A DNA stretch of 64,000 nucleotides from Muscardinus avellanarius (GCA_963383645.1 OY726561.1:27260826-27324825), one strand, 5' to 3'; shown: positions 22,368-34,930, counted from the first letter of the stretch. A program made the numbers and translations. Notes: generated from the letters alone by a model not told the origin.

Positions 22368-22582
22368 TCAGGCATAGTGATGCATGCTTGTAATCCCAGT
22401 ACCTGTGAGACTGAGACAGGAGGACAATAGGGTTGTGGCCACCTCACTTCAGCTACTTAGTCAGGCCCTCAACAATTTAGTGAGACCTTGTTTCTAATAA
22501 ATAATAAGATAGGGCTTGGGTTGTAACTCAGAGGTAGAATGCCCCTGGGTTTGAACCCCAGTACCAAAAAGAAAAAAAAAAA
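22368..22582 (+). mobile_element. B1-dID SINE
   Basis: Full dimer: GTCAGGCATAGTGATGCATG to CCCAGTACCAAAAAG-A-rich. Confidence 0.88.
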
Positions 22583-22799
22583 GGAAAACAGAAAAACTGA
22601 GGTGAAATTGGGGAGAGAAACCAGGCACTTCAAAAATCATGGCAAAAGATTCGACTGAATATACATCTTAATGAGAAGTATTGAAACATTTTAAGCAGGT
22701 AAAAAATGAGGTTAGAGAAAGAGAGGGAGAGGAAGGGAGGGAGAGATGGCAGGAGGGCAGGCAGGCTCATTCTGATGTTTATAGAAATGAAATAACTGT

Positions 22800-22885
22800 G
22801 GCTAGGTATTTAGATCTCTCAGTGGTAGGACTCTTGCCTAGCATGCACAAGGCCCTGAGTTCAATCTCCAGCACTACAACAAGAA
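22800..22885 (+). mobile_element. ID monomer SINE
   Basis: CTTGCCTAGCATGCACAAGG and GAGTTCAATCTCCAGCACTA. Confidence 0.8.
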
Positions 22886-22984
22886 AAGAAAGGAAGAAAT
22901 TAAATAACTATGCCAGCAAATACGCAAGTAAGCAAAGTATAGGCAAATTAAGTCTTCCAAAGATATCAACACCAATATAACCCA

Positions 22985-23400
22985 TCCTACATGCTCTTCT
23001 TACAAAACGATGTTAGCATTCTAATGTTTATCATGAAGTCTAGGTCCCCTTCCTGTGGGCCTAAGACTACCCCAAAAATGATAACACATAACTTCCCAAG
23101 CTACATCAACATATAAAAGGCAATGTAAGAAAGCCAAGCCACAGCATGAAAGAGCAACACAAAGGCATTCCAGCCAATGCCTCAAGCAGAAATACCAGCT
23201 AACAGGCAAAATCAACACCAAAACAATAAGGTAGGACTGCAAATTATTCCAGCTGTCCGCCCTGAGCCACACCAGCTGAGGCAGAGTAGAGTGATTATCT
23301 CTGCCAAAGTGTAGAATTACGAGCCAATTAAACATTGTCATTGTTTGAAGTCACAAGATTTTGGGGTGATTTGTTGTACAATACTGAATACATGAAATAG
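22985..23400 (+). mobile_element. MLT1-like LTR, diverged
   Basis: The right end (GAAGTCACAAGATTTTGGGG, then TGATTTGTTGTACAATA) matches the MLT1 3' end. The left end is not clear. Confidence 0.5.
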
Positions 23401-24584
23401 TAACTGTAAGCATTAATATCAGGTCTGCTATTTGTCTGTCCAGTAGCCTATTTCCTGTTCCTTCTAAAATCCAACTTTTTATGTAGCAGCAAAATACCCA
23501 GTTATAAAAACTTATTTCCCCAGATAGTTTGCAGATAGGAGTTGGCCTATGATTCATTTCTAGCTAATGAAATATAAATGCATATTTACTGGTTAGGGCT
23601 TCCAGGAAAGCTATTTTATTCCTAACAAAGAGAAACAGACTTAGTGTATACCTTTTGCCTTCACCTTTCTCATGTTACTGCCCAGAAATGGAATACATCT
23701 GGAGCCTTCTAACAACAATGTGGATAAAGGCCTGACTTGATAATGTGCACAATGTGCAGTCACACGGGGCCCTGAACCGTGGTGATGCTGTGTCATCACC
23801 ATCTTGAAAGTCTTCATGTTTGAACAAGAGGCCCCCATTTTCATTTTGTACCAGGCACAAAAATTACATAGCTAGTCCTGGTCCCACACTAAGAAGAGCT
23901 GGGAGCTAGAAGGATCTAGTATCCTTGAAAACTCACTTGGAGAAGCTGCACCTGTTCCAGATTTCTGTTCTTGAGACTTGTTGTTATGGGAGAAAAATAA
24001 TCCCTTCTTTTTAAAGTTACTACAAGCAGGACTCAGTATTAATCATGTCCTTTACCACTTATTCTTGCCTTTTTAGATCAGACATATCTGTTATTGATGT
24101 ATCCCTTATTAGACTACAGTAATCTGCAAAAGAACATGCAGGGCTTACAAGCATAAATTTACTAAATCTAGGCAGCAAGTTACAGACAGGATTCTGCCCT
24201 CAATAAACTTACCATCTACCAGTACCCTTCAGACACATAAAAAATTATTCTATGCAATGCATTAGTTAAAATAATAAAGTTAACACATCCCTTGAGGAGA
24301 GTGGGCAAAGGGAATCAGTCAGTAACTATTCAATCAATATACCTGTTGAACAATAACTAACTGTCCCTTCAGCTTTGCTAAAAGCCAAAGAATATGGTTT
24401 GTTCCAATCCCTTATTATACCTCTTTATAGAATGCTTAGTAAGCCAGACCTATGCATGCTTGGTGTTTTTGCTAAATTTTAAGACATTATTTATACTTTC
24501 TTCAGTTTTTGTTCTTTTCTGAATTCATAATTTTAAAAAGCCAAAAAGCAACCATAACTATGGAGATGGTAAAAAGATCAGTGG

Positions 24585-25143
24585 TTGCCAGATGCTAGGA
24601 TAAGAATGAACAGTGAGAATACACAGAATTTTTAGGGGTATAGAATAGTATGCATGATACTATTATGATGGATACAAGCTATTATGCACTTGATAAACTC
24701 ACAGAATGTACATCACCAAGAGTGAACCCAAATGGACAATATAGATTCTGGTTGACAATAATGTGTTAATGTAGGCTCATTATTTATTTACTTATTTATT
24801 TATGTAGTGTGGTACTAGGGATTTAACTCAAGGGTATTCTACCTCTGAGCTACATTCCCAGACCTATTTTGTATTCTTTATTTTGAAACAGGGTCTCACT
24901 ATGTTGCAGAGGGCCTCACTAAGTAGCTCAGTCTGGCTGCAAACCTGAGATCTTCCTGTCTCAGCCTCCCATGTACTGGATTGCAAGCATGTTCCACTAC
25001 GCTTGGCTCTAGGTTCATCACTTATAATAAACATACCATTCTGGTGTGAGATGTTGATAGGGAAGTAGGGGGTAGGGCATAAGAGAACTCTACATTTTCT
25101 GTTCAAATTTGTCGTGAATCTAAAACTGATCTAAAATTGTCTG
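24585..25143 (+). mobile_element. Old L1 3' end with nested SINE
   Basis: AGTGGTTGCCAGATGCTAGG and CAGAATGTACATCACCAAGA, then after the SINE ACCATTCTGGTGTGAGATGT and CTAAAACTGATCTAAAATTG, are in the order of ancient mammalian L1 3' UTRs. The antisense SINE at 24782-25008 interrupts it. Confidence 0.65.
24782..25008 (-). mobile_element. B1-dID SINE, antisense
   Basis: Both halves, TTATTTATT tail side; inserted in an old L1 3' end. Confidence 0.88.
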
Positions 25144-25146
25144 TTT

Positions 25147-25235
25147 TTAAATAAATTTATATATATATTTTAATTGGTACATTGTAGTCATACATCTTAA
25201 TGGGATACAAGATGGTAGAGGCATGTAACATGTTT
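25147..25235 (-). mobile_element. Short L1 3' UTR tail
   Basis: Resembles the 3' tails at 13800-13870 and 16800-16860 (TAATTGGTACATTGTAGTCA in the given strand), so a 5'-truncated antisense L1 end. Confidence 0.55.
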
Positions 25236-25409
25236 AAAAAGATATTAAAAGATATTTTCTACAATCATCACATATAACCTTTAAGTGTATTTTATAAAAG
25301 ATATTTATCTTCCTAGGTTTGACTGTTGTGTAATTTTATTTCTTTACTGTAGTTATATATTGTTTGGGCACTGACTTAATAAAAATGCAGGTGGGCAGGA
25401 GTTTCATTT

Positions 25410-26210
25410 GGCATTTGAAAATGGAAAATCAATATAAATTAATTTGGGACTTTGTGACATCTTTGAACCTGTTTCCATATTTTTAAAGTTAGAGTAACAT
25501 GCTCTGTGTTGTGGGGTGGTTTTTGGAGAAGAACAAATGAGGAAATGCAAAGACCCTTGTACATATGCGCCAGTTGCATAAATGCAACCATGGGGCACTG
25601 GTACTGATAACACTCATCACCCATTTCTCTACATTTGGTAACCACATCCCTATTTCCCACTGGGACGATATCACTGTGACTCTTGAACCTTCTGATTTTG
25701 TTAGTTCTGGCTCAACCCCAATTTCTGGCAGCGCACTGACACAGGCCTGAGCCAATCCACCCATGGCACTCTTCAGACCAGACCAATTCACTTCAGGATG
25801 GGTATGTCGCCCAACTCAGGCAAAGGAGATGCAGACCAACTTTTGCTGAGATGAACAGGACAGAGGCAGACACTATTTTCTGTAGCCTTAAGGCTGAGAA
25901 TATGTAAAGTCTGAAGCTGCTGCAACTATCACAAGAAGATATGTATGTAAAGAAGAATATATAAAGATAAATAAAGAATATATAAAGATAAATATATAAA
26001 GATATAAAGATAAATATGTAAAGAAGAAGCTAAGAACAGTGCCAGAGAGATGGAGAAGAGTAGAGAACATGGGAGAAACTGAACCTGATGGCATCACCCT
26101 AGTCCCTGTGGCTGACTTTCAACAACATGATCAAATAAATCTCCTTTTTGTTTTAGCTAATGTGGGTTTTCTATCCCAACAAAGAAAAGTACTAAGTCAC
26201 CCAGCTATTA
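25410..26210 (+). mobile_element. Ancient interspersed repeat, family uncertain
   Basis: CCTGAGCCAATCCACCCATG, CTGAGAATATGTAAAGTCTG, then AATAAATCTCCTTTTTGTTT and GGGTTTTCTATCCCAACAAA are in an order I know from mammal-wide repeats (LTR- or L1M-type end). I cannot assign the family. A small AT-rich tandem repeat (25940-26028) has grown inside it. Confidence 0.4.
25940..26028 (+). repeat. AT-rich tandem repeat
   Basis: Irregular copies of TATATAAAGATAAA with AGAAGAA spacers. Confidence 0.75.
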
Positions 26211-26454
26211 TTATTGATGAAAATGTCATTAAACTATAAAACACATCAAAACTAAAGATTCCAAGATATATTTTAATTACTCATAGTTACACCAACCTGA
26301 CAACTATTTTTGCAGTTTGCATATTACTTCAGAAAAGTATAGATTAAAGTGAATTTGTTAATCTGAGAAGAGGCATATGTGAAAATGCTATAGATAGTGA
26401 ATGGCAAAAGACTGAATATCTTCCACCCTTTCTACAATGGGGAACAAGGCAAAG

Positions 26455-26485
26455 GTGTTGTGTTAATCAGTGTTCTCTATAACAT

Positions 26486-26581
<96 letters not shown>

Positions 26582-27000
26582 TTATGAAGAATTGACTCAT
26601 GAGATTATGAAGGCTGAGAAGTCCCATAATCTACTTTCTACAAGGCCCCAGAAAAGCCAGTGGTACGATTCAGTCTGAGTCAAAAGGCCTGAGAACCAAG
26701 GGAGCTGATGGTGTAAATCCCAGTCCAAAAGCAGGAGATGAGATGAGCTGTCCCAGTTCAATCAGTGAAGCGGAATAAAAGGACTGAACTCCTCCTCCTT
26801 CCACCTTTTGTTTTATTTGAGCCCTTGACAGATTGGATGATGCCCACTCACATTGGATAGGATGATCTATTGTACTGAGTCCACTGATTCAAATGCCAAT
26901 CTCATCCATAAAACCCCTTACTGACATACCTGGGAATATTTAATTTAGGCACCCCATGACCCAGTCAAACTGCAGAAAATTAATCATCAGAAATGTCCAC
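26455..27000 (-). mobile_element. Ancient interspersed repeat with TG/AG microsatellite, family uncertain
   Basis: AATCAGTGTTCTCTATAACA, ATTATGAAGGCTGAGAAGTC, AAAAGGCCTGAGAACCAAGG, GATTCAAATGCCAATCTCAT and CCATGACCCAGTCAAACTG belong to a widespread mammalian repeat. The family name is not certain to me. Confidence 0.5.
26489..26581 (+). repeat. (TG)n(AG)n compound microsatellite
   Basis: About 18 TG followed by about 28 AG with one AAAG break. Confidence 0.97.
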
Positions 27001-27204
27001 TCCCACCATTCCTATTAAACACTTTACTAGAGGGTTCTAACATTAATAAGGCAAGAGAGAGAAAGCAAATGGATTAGAAGGGAACATATAAATATGAACA
27101 AGCTACATGATTACATATGTAAAGAGCTTAATGAATCTGAAAATAAGCTATTAGCACTAAAAGTTAGTTTACTTAGGTAGAAATCTAAAAGTTAAAAAAT
27201 TTAC

Positions 27205-27275
27205 AGGGCTGTGGTAGAATATCTGCCTTTCATGCACAAGGCCATGGGTTCGATCCCAGCAGAGCACCAAAAAAT
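27205..27275 (+). mobile_element. ID monomer SINE, 5' part shortened
   Basis: GGGCTGTGGTAGAATATCTG, CATGCACAAGGCCATGGG, TTCGATCCCAGC. Confidence 0.72.
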
Positions 27276-27332
27276 TGCATTTCTATATATTAGCAATGAA
27301 CAATTAAAAACTAAAATTAAAATTTACCATTC

Positions 27333-27525
27333 AGCTGGCACATACCTGTAATCCCAGTACTTAGAAGGCTGATACAGGATAATTGCAGGTTAGAGGCCAA
27401 CCTCAACAATTTAACCAGCTCCTCAGCAATTTAGTAAGACCTTGTTTCAAAATAAAAATTAAATAGGGCTGGAGTGAGAGTGAGGTAGACTACCTCTGGG
27501 TTCAATTTCTGGTACCATACATGCA
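27333..27525 (+). mobile_element. B1-dID SINE, diverged
   Basis: CAGCTGGCACATACCTGTAA to GGTTCAATTTCTGGTACC. Confidence 0.8.
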
Positions 27526-27880
27526 CACAAAATACCACTTACAATAGCATAAAAAGTCAAATCCTTAAATATAAATTTGATCAAATATGTCTAAAACCTG
27601 TACACTGAAAACTACTAAACACTGCTGAGAAAAATTTAAAGACCTAAGTACACAAAGTAATGTACTGTTTCTCCAGATTGGAAAACTAGCAATTGTTAAG
27701 ATGCCAGTTCTTTCTAAATTGATCTGTAGAGTCAATACCTCCTTAAAAAAAAGTCCCAACAGTCTACTTTGTAGGTGTCAAGCTGATTCTAAAATATATG
27801 AAAGTGTAAAGTATCTAGAATAGAAAAAACTAAGAGAAAAAAACAAAGGGAGATAACTCTGTGTAAATATATGTATATTT

Positions 27881-27881
<1 letters not shown>

Positions 27882-27922
<41 letters not shown>
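27882..27922 (+). repeat. (TG)n microsatellite
   Basis: About 20 TG repeats, not linked to a SINE. Confidence 0.97.
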
Positions 27923-27924
<2 letters not shown>

Positions 27925-28221
27925 AGCATTAAGCATTTTTCTAGGAAGTAATTTCTAGGAGTAGATTTAGTGGATAGAAGACTAAAAATATCTTTCAGAA
28001 AAGCCAACATAATTCTAAAGTAAATTTTATAGCTAAAAAATCTTTTAGATTTGAAATACTTTTAAAGTAAATTAGAAGTTTTCTGATGAGATTAAGAAAA
28101 TGCCTGAGTGACTCCACCCTCTGGAGACCAGGTAAGAAGGAGTGGGATGGATAAAATTACTTGCTGATGACATATATGATGCAAAAGAAGATAAACTAAT
28201 TTAATAAGTAAATTAATAGTA

Positions 28222-28345
28222 AAGTGGCGTGGTACATGACTGTAATTCCAGCCACTTGGGAAGCTGAGGCAGGAAGATTACAAGTTGGAGGACAAGCTGG
28301 GCAAATTATCAAGATCCTGTCTGTAAATAAAATTTAAAAATTAGC
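28222..28345 (+). mobile_element. B1-like monomer SINE
   Basis: 7SL-like half only (GGCGTGGTACATGACTGTAA, GGGAAGCTGAGGCAGGAAGA), A-rich end. Confidence 0.75.
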
Positions 28346-28529
28346 TAATTAATTTATGTAGTGGTAATTAGCATTAAATATAGTAATAAAATAGAAGATA
28401 TCCTATTATACAGAATATATTTTATAAATATTTGATATTTATAATTATATTTTAGTAGAGCAAAGAATAACATAATTTTCAGAAGTTCCATAAAATACTA
28501 CTGACAAAACTACTGATCTAAATCTATGG

Positions 28530-28625
28530 ATAAGAATTTCAGTTCTAGATCTGTCATTAGCTAGCCAGTTAAGTTTTGGATAAGTAAATTCATCCCTCTA
28601 AATGTTGGCCTCCTTGTTTTTATAT
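28530..28625 (+). mobile_element. MIR SINE fragment
   Basis: TCTGTCATTAGCTAGCCAGT followed by TTGGATAAGTAAATTCATCC and TCTAAATGTTGGCCTCCTTG resembles the sense MIR core. Confidence 0.55.
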
Positions 28626-29985
28626 GTTACCACAGATTCTATTTATTAATATTTCAGTGTGACTACAATTACATTTTGAAACAACTTTCATTCATTTCTA
28701 TAACTTCCCTATAGAATCCAATTCCTCATAATTTATATTTATTTAAGAACATTACCATGGAATTGTGTTTTTGTCCAAAAAATCTCTGGACCTAAAATTA
28801 TTCTTCTTTTTTACCATCAGGAACCATTAAGAAGGTACTTAGCATGCAGTTAACACTGTTTATGAATACCTCTGTCTTCTTTATTCTTTCTGCAGTCCTT
28901 CAAACTGTAGTCTTTGACATATCACCTACATGGAGTATCAGCATTATTTTTTTCTGCTGATTTTCATAGCATTCTAAAATATTAACAGGCACACAAGTAA
29001 ACTAAAAAATTATCAATGATCTAAAAGAAATAATTAGTTCAAGTACATGAAGTGCCTTTTCTTTAGCTATAGATGAAAAGCTCCCTTCCACATATCTATT
29101 AAGTTTAACCCCTTTTTACTGGAAGAACTATTTGGCTTATAACAATTTTCATCCTAACAGAGGCCTATTTAAGCCATCTCTTTTTAGTCCATAAAACCAA
29201 AATTCATAAAGTTAAGCAACATGAACAAAACTTCACAAGTTCTTAAAAAGTACATTGTCTTTTATATATGATAGAATGAAGTACTCTTATCTAATTTTTT
29301 CAAGGCAGGTCTCAGATAAAAAAAAATCCTCCTATACAGGGCTCCACTATTTACACAGAATATAAAAAAGATGGGATCTCTCTTCTGAAAATCATATTTC
29401 TTGGTTCATAACCTTGTGATTTTTTTTCTTTCCTTCTCCATTACTCCAGAATATACCATCAATCCAAATGACCTGCTAATCTTACTCATGTGTATAAGGC
29501 CATTTTCAGGCATAAGCTTCATACAGTTAAAATTCTAGGTATAGTATTATGCTATACAATTACATTAGCAGGTTTTTTTTGTAAAAAATTTGAACAGGTA
29601 ATCCTTGAGACCATCAGGACCATATCTCTAGCCAGAATCTAAATTCTGTCCTTCAAACTATAGTCTCAATCTATGACACTTTAAGTACAAATTTCACCTC
29701 TAAAATACCCTGACTTGCCAACTTATGTTCTACATCTTACATATTGCCCTTTGGAAACCTTGATCAGCTTGTCCTAACTCATGTGAACTGAGCCTCCACA
29801 TCAATATACAACTTTGTTATTCTGATTGCCATCCATCTGTTCTTACTTCTCTTGATCTCTCCAAATAGAATGTTAGCTCCCATTGTATTCACTTAAGTTT
29901 TCCTCTGAACCCTTATACTTTGTGTTTCATAGACATTTCTACGCAGTCTACAATCTTAATTACAAACTATAAATCTTTCAAACTC
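28626..29985. other. Repeat-poor noncoding block
   Basis: About 1.4 kb with no SINE, L1 or LTR that I recognise and no credible ORF. Confidence 0.45.
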
Positions 29986-29986
29986 A

Positions 29987-30173
29987 GCTGGGCGTAGTGG
30001 GGCACATCTGTAATCCTAGTACTTCAGAGACTGAGACAGGAAGACTGTAGCTTTGAGGATATCCTCAGCAAGTAGTGAGACTCTCAGCAACCTAGCAAGA
30101 CCCTGTTTCAAAAACAAAAAATGGAAAGGGCTAGGGGTGTGGCTCAGAGGTAGAATGCCCCTGGTTTCAATCC

Positions 30174-30180
<7 letters not shown>
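29987..30180 (+). mobile_element. B1-dID SINE
   Basis: CAGCTGGGCGTAGTGGGGCA to CAATCCCTAGTAACAC, continuing into (CA)n. Confidence 0.88.

Positions 30181-30219
<39 letters not shown>
30181..30219 (+). repeat. (CA)n microsatellite at SINE tail
   Basis: About 19 CA units. Confidence 0.97.
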
Positions 30220-30223
<4 letters not shown>

Positions 30224-30725
30224 ATAAACAAGACCTTTCAAATTCTTGTGGAAAAAGGCAAATTCCATCAACTTCAAATGGTTTGTCCTTAATCTTTCAC
30301 TTTGTGGTAATGAAAGTGGAAATAAGTTATTTATATCCAAATTCTCAAACATGTTTACTGCTTTCTGTTGAAGCTTCTCAAATCCAGACATTTTTCAAAT
30401 GGTGTAAAATGTCTGTCTCCTTCATTGTCACTATAATCAAGTGGGATCTAGTCTAACACTCTTACAGGTAGCTGAGCAGAGAAATATCTTTGGTTTACAG
30501 TCTGTTCTAAATGGTAGTAAAGTGGAAAAATATATAAAGTGACAACTTGTGGAGACATATAGAAAATGAAAATGATATCGAGTTAATATAAGAAATTAAA
30601 CCGTGAATACTGTCATGTGATCTCACCAGGTTTCTCTGAGAATGAATATTTGATGTATTTGAGATGTTTCTAGAATCTACACTAGTTACTGTTTACTAAA
30701 TTTTTAAATGGAATTCTGGCAATAT

Positions 30726-30811
30726 TTTAGCATATCTGGACCCCATAAAATTATTTAGCATATCTGGACCCCATAAAATTATTTAGCATATCTGGACCCA
30801 ATAAAATTATT
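30726..30811 (+). repeat. 28-bp tandem repeat, three copies
   Basis: Copies starting at 30726, 30754 and 30782 (core TTTAGCATATCTGGACCC) are nearly identical. Confidence 0.95.
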
Positions 30812-30933
30812 TCATTGAAAAAGAATACAAGTTGACAGCTGTGAGTGCTATCTCACACTTAAGTAAAAGCAAAGTCAGCTGCTGGTGCCTGCAGCAGTAC
30901 TTTTCTTTGACACTTTAAAGTTTTAGGCTTAAC

Positions 30934-30997
30934 ATGAACAAGGATGCTGGCCAACAAAAAAGGAAGAGTGTGAAAAGAAGTGTGACAATAAAATCAG
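30934..30997 (+). other. Possible orphan exon with consensus splice donor
   Basis: An ATG at 30934 opens 21 codons (starting MNKDAGQQKRKSVKR) and reaches CAG|GTAAGA at 30997/30998, a near-perfect donor. The peptide is strongly basic. The frame continues past the donor to a TAA. I know no gene of this sequence, and chance is likely; it could also be a noncoding RNA exon. Confidence 0.2.
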
Positions 30998-31659
30998 GTA
31001 AGAATAAGACATTTCAGTTCTATTGCTTTTTTAATAGTCTAATACCATAAAACAAAATATAAAACTAGATTATAGCACACTATTTGCCCCTAAATTCTAC
31101 ATGGTTCTACAATAAATGTCATAATCTATATTTTCCTCAAGAGAAATAAACACAATCTATGTTTAAAGAATCTATAATGTCAATGTATCAATAATTTATT
31201 TAATGGATTTAACACATTATACTATTCAGATTTCCATCATCTTATTAAGATGATCTTTTAGTCTTAATATAGACTGCCTTAGAGACTCTACACTTGATAT
31301 CTCTATTAAGTTTAAGAAAATAATACCCCAAAGTAAGGCACTTCAACAAGCTGAGAACTTTAAAGGATTGGAAGACCTTGGAAGCTGCCTTAAAACCCAG
31401 GTTTCTCCAACATTTCCTTGTTTCTCCTTCCACCCCAAGCACACAGAGGGGCTTTTCTCCAAAATATTATTTGTACCTAAAGACCAGATCTACCAAAAAA
31501 GGCACATCACTGCCTCAATCCCCTCTGTGATATTCCACTGACCAGCAAAGATTAAAGAATGAAGAATGTCACCCTACCTAACTAAATTTGTCACAAGCTA
31601 TTTTATGTTCTTTAGCACATTCAATTTTGAGAGAATCATTTACAAACTTTTAGGTAGCT

Positions 31660-32110
31660 AGCTAGATATTAGCAGATAAGGCCGAATGGGACTTACTGGG
31701 AGACACCTGCAGAGCCTCAATTTCCCACCCCCTTGGAAAGGGGATGGAGAGAAAATCCAAACTTACTAAGGTGTGGCAGGAAAAGAGATAGCAACCTCCC
31801 CAAGTGCACATGAATTCACAGAAAAGGCTTCCAGGTGGAAAACAAAACAAAATCCTCCAGGCCACTTTCCCAGACCCCACGTCTTGAGTGTAACCATTGC
31901 CCCAGGCCTCCTTTCCATTCCCAGGAATGGCCCATCCCAGAGCTTTCTCCTGGAGCTTGGCTTTTTCCTCTCTCTTCATGGCCTTTCTCACATGGTGCCT
32001 TCACATGGTGTCTAAATAAACCTTCAGTATTCCCCATTTGTACTTTCTGTTTGAATGCTTTCTATGCAGGAAAGCAAGTACTAAGGTTGTGTGGGAAAAT
32101 TTTTTAATCT
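31660..32110. other. Unassigned segment, LTR-like features
   Basis: Locally C/T- and G-richer than its surround, with a TAAATAAACC polyadenylation-like motif near 32013. Short ORFs on both strands are not recognisable. It could be an old solo LTR. Apart from the entries at 30726 and 30934, the flanks 30220-31659 and 32300-34139 show no gene or clear repeat. Confidence 0.3.
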
Positions 32111-32241
32111 TCCACCTGGTAACAAAACTATTATTTGCTTTGGGGCCTCCTATTAAAATCCTTGAAAATCATGTACTACCCCTTGAAATTGCCTACATTC
32201 TCCTACTTCCCTCTCCCTCATGACAAAGGGTATGTATGTGT

Positions 32242-32251
32242 ATAGATAGAT

Positions 32252-32298
<47 letters not shown>
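32242..32298 (+). repeat. (TAGA)n microsatellite
   Basis: About 13 GATA units with one early interruption. Confidence 0.97.
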
Positions 32299-34139
32299 TT
32301 CTGAATCTCATTGGGTTTTTGAGTAATCACCTTCCTGTGATGCTCTCATGTCCATCAATGAATTGTATGGCCATTTGTTGATGTCTATTGTCAGTTCATT
32401 TTAGCAAACTTAAGTGGGCAAAGGGGGGATTTCCCTTATTTCTATACCCCATTTTCTCAAATATGGTTCAATTCCTTTGGTAAGGTAGCCAGGGGGATAG
32501 CTTTATTCTCTCCTTCTCCTGTTTTGCTTTCTTTGTCTTCTTGATCTGTGCCTCGAATTTCAACTTCTGTGCTTTCTCTTTTCCACAGTCTGCTACCAGC
32601 CTGGAAAGTATCTCCTTAATTATTTTTCTCTCATTAGATCTTCTGATTCAAAGCTGAGCAGGGCAAAGAATTTACTTAAAGGATATGAAGGAACACATTC
32701 CAAAACAGTACCAAAAATAACTAGAAAATGAGTATTACAACAAACTCACAACATGGAAATTCTTAAATGACAACAGATCCAGTTTCTTCAACAACGTAAA
32801 TAATAGCATGAGGAAGCAGAGTAGAGGGGGAGGAGACTTTCTCTACATTAAAAGGACCTGAGAGCCAGAATATTCAAAAGCAATGTGTGGATTATGAATT
32901 ATCATTCAATACACTAGCTGCATAAGAAAAATTTTAGGCAAATAGGTATATTTTAACATGGACTGAACATCTGCAAATATCAAAATAATATCAAGACATA
33001 AGTTGTTATATATAAAAGTGGTATTAGATGATGATTTTGAAAGAGTTCATCTTTTTAGCTTAAGTAATAAAAATTTATTGAAAATTCCTGGGATAGTGGT
33101 GATTTCCTTACACTTTGGTAGAGGGAACAACACTAGGTAGTCATTGAGAAATCATATAATGTCCCAACCCCTCTGGCCAACATAAAGAGGAGGAAAGTCA
33201 TTCCCCCAGACAAAGGTTGGTCTTCAGTCATTGTCACTGTAATCCAAGAGGGCTCAAAGGGATGAGTACAAAGGGAACCATCACATGATACTGGGGTTTG
33301 GGATTGGGTAGACTGTAGGACCCCTAGCTGGCTTCTCAAAAAAAAAAAAAAAACTGGAGGAAAAACACATTCACTTCTTTGTGAATGGAGTTCTTTGTTA
33401 TCAAACTCATTTCTTACTCTTGATGAGGGTCCTTAATGAAACTGTTACTTGTCCAGGTAAAACTTTTCTACCAAGAATTGGGCCTGCTGGGCTTCCTGTT
33501 GGGTCACTTGTTGGGCTAGCTCTTTACTCTCAGCTGAGCTCAGCTCCATATTCCTTTAGAGACACATCTTGGAGTATGTAGAGTTAAAATTCCATAATTT
33601 CTGAGATTTGTTTCCATATAACAAAGAAAGAAAAAGAGATTTAGGCAAGCATGGCACAATATTGGTAATGATCAAATCTTGATGGAAAAGGGGCCTCGTG
33701 CTATGCTCTCAATTTGAGGATTTAAATATTTTAGTATCATTTAATTTTCAAATTTAAATTTAAAAAATCACATATTCCTAGTTTTAGGACTTTTGGTAAA
33801 TCCTGAATCATAAATTTTTACTGAGTGTCTTCTCCAATGAAAAACAATCAATCCAACATATTTTGGGTATGTTTGACTTCTTCTTAGACTCTCACACTTA
33901 ACTACTAGCTCTATCCAACCTCAAAATGTCCACTTAATTGCCTTCTGGAACAATATGGAACTATTCTGGATTATTCTGGCAATTGTCAGAGAGCTGATAT
34001 CCATAAACTAAATATTTTATCCAGGTATTTTCCTAAACAAATACTATTTTTCCTATAACTCCATTGATTTCCCCTTTCTCTAAAAGCAAAATTATCATTC
34101 TTCAGTTGTATATTTACATATTTTAAAAAGCAACCATAT

Positions 34140-34308
34140 AGGAGATGGAGGTGATAGCAAAATGCCAACACTTGAAGGTTGAAATAGGAGAATCACAAGT
34201 TAGAGGCTAGCCTCAGAAACTTAGTAAGACTTGTTTTAAAATAAAAAAAAGTTGGGAGTATAGCTCAGAGCCAGAAACACCCTCCCTTACAGAGTTCACT
34301 CCCCAGTA

Positions 34309-34310
<2 letters not shown>
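34140..34310 (+). mobile_element. B1-dID SINE, diverged
   Basis: The B1 half is degenerate (GGAGGTGATAGCAAAATGCC); the ID half ends CACTCCCCAGTACC and continues as (CA)n. Confidence 0.8.

Positions 34311-34351
<41 letters not shown>
34310..34351 (+). repeat. (CA)n microsatellite at SINE tail
   Basis: About 20 CA units. Confidence 0.97.
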
Positions 34352-34353
<2 letters not shown>

Positions 34354-34394
34354 TAATAACTGTGTTGAATCAATGATGAAAGAATAATTTTGTC

Positions 34395-34490
34395 TTGGCA
34401 GGTGGTGAACACATGTAATCCCAGTTCTTGGGAAGCTGAGACAGGAATGATTACAGGTTTGAGGATAGCCTCAGCAAGTGTAGCCTTTAG
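34395..34490 (+). mobile_element. B1-like monomer fragment
   Basis: GGCAGGTGGTGAACACATGT, CAGTTCTTGGGAAGCTGAGA. Confidence 0.7.
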
Positions 34491-34738
34491 GTACAGACTT
34501 ACCTTCATTGGAATTTCCAGGCTGAGATTTTTTTTTTTTCTACCAGTTGGGTTAGGGGTAGGCTCCTGAGTGACCATGCTTAGAAGACAGATCTCTTGGA
34601 GGAACTAAGATGGAAATGTAGAGGGAGACAGCAGGAATAGAGCATGCTGAAATTCTAAACTCAACTAACAGGAAGACTGCTTCTTGACAAGGGAAGAAAA
34701 GCAGTGAAAAACTCAACAACAAAAAAAGAAAGTTAAAA

Positions 34739-34930
34739 GCCGAGCGTGGTGGCGCACGCTTGTAATCCCCGCACTTGGGAGTCGGAGACAGGAGGATTGC
34801 GCTGGCTTGAAGCCAGGCTTGCTGGCTTAAGAGACCCTGTTTCCAAATAAAAATATAAAAAACTAGGTGTCGAGGAGTGTAGCCCAGAGGTAGAAGGGTT
34901 TCCAAAACCCCAGTACCACCAAAAATAAAA
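34739..34930 (+). mobile_element. B1-dID SINE inside L1 5' UTR
   Basis: GCCGAGCGTGGTGGCGCACG to CCAGTACCACCAAAAA. The L1 reads on past it with an AGTT(A/G)AAAAG duplication. Confidence 0.9.
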
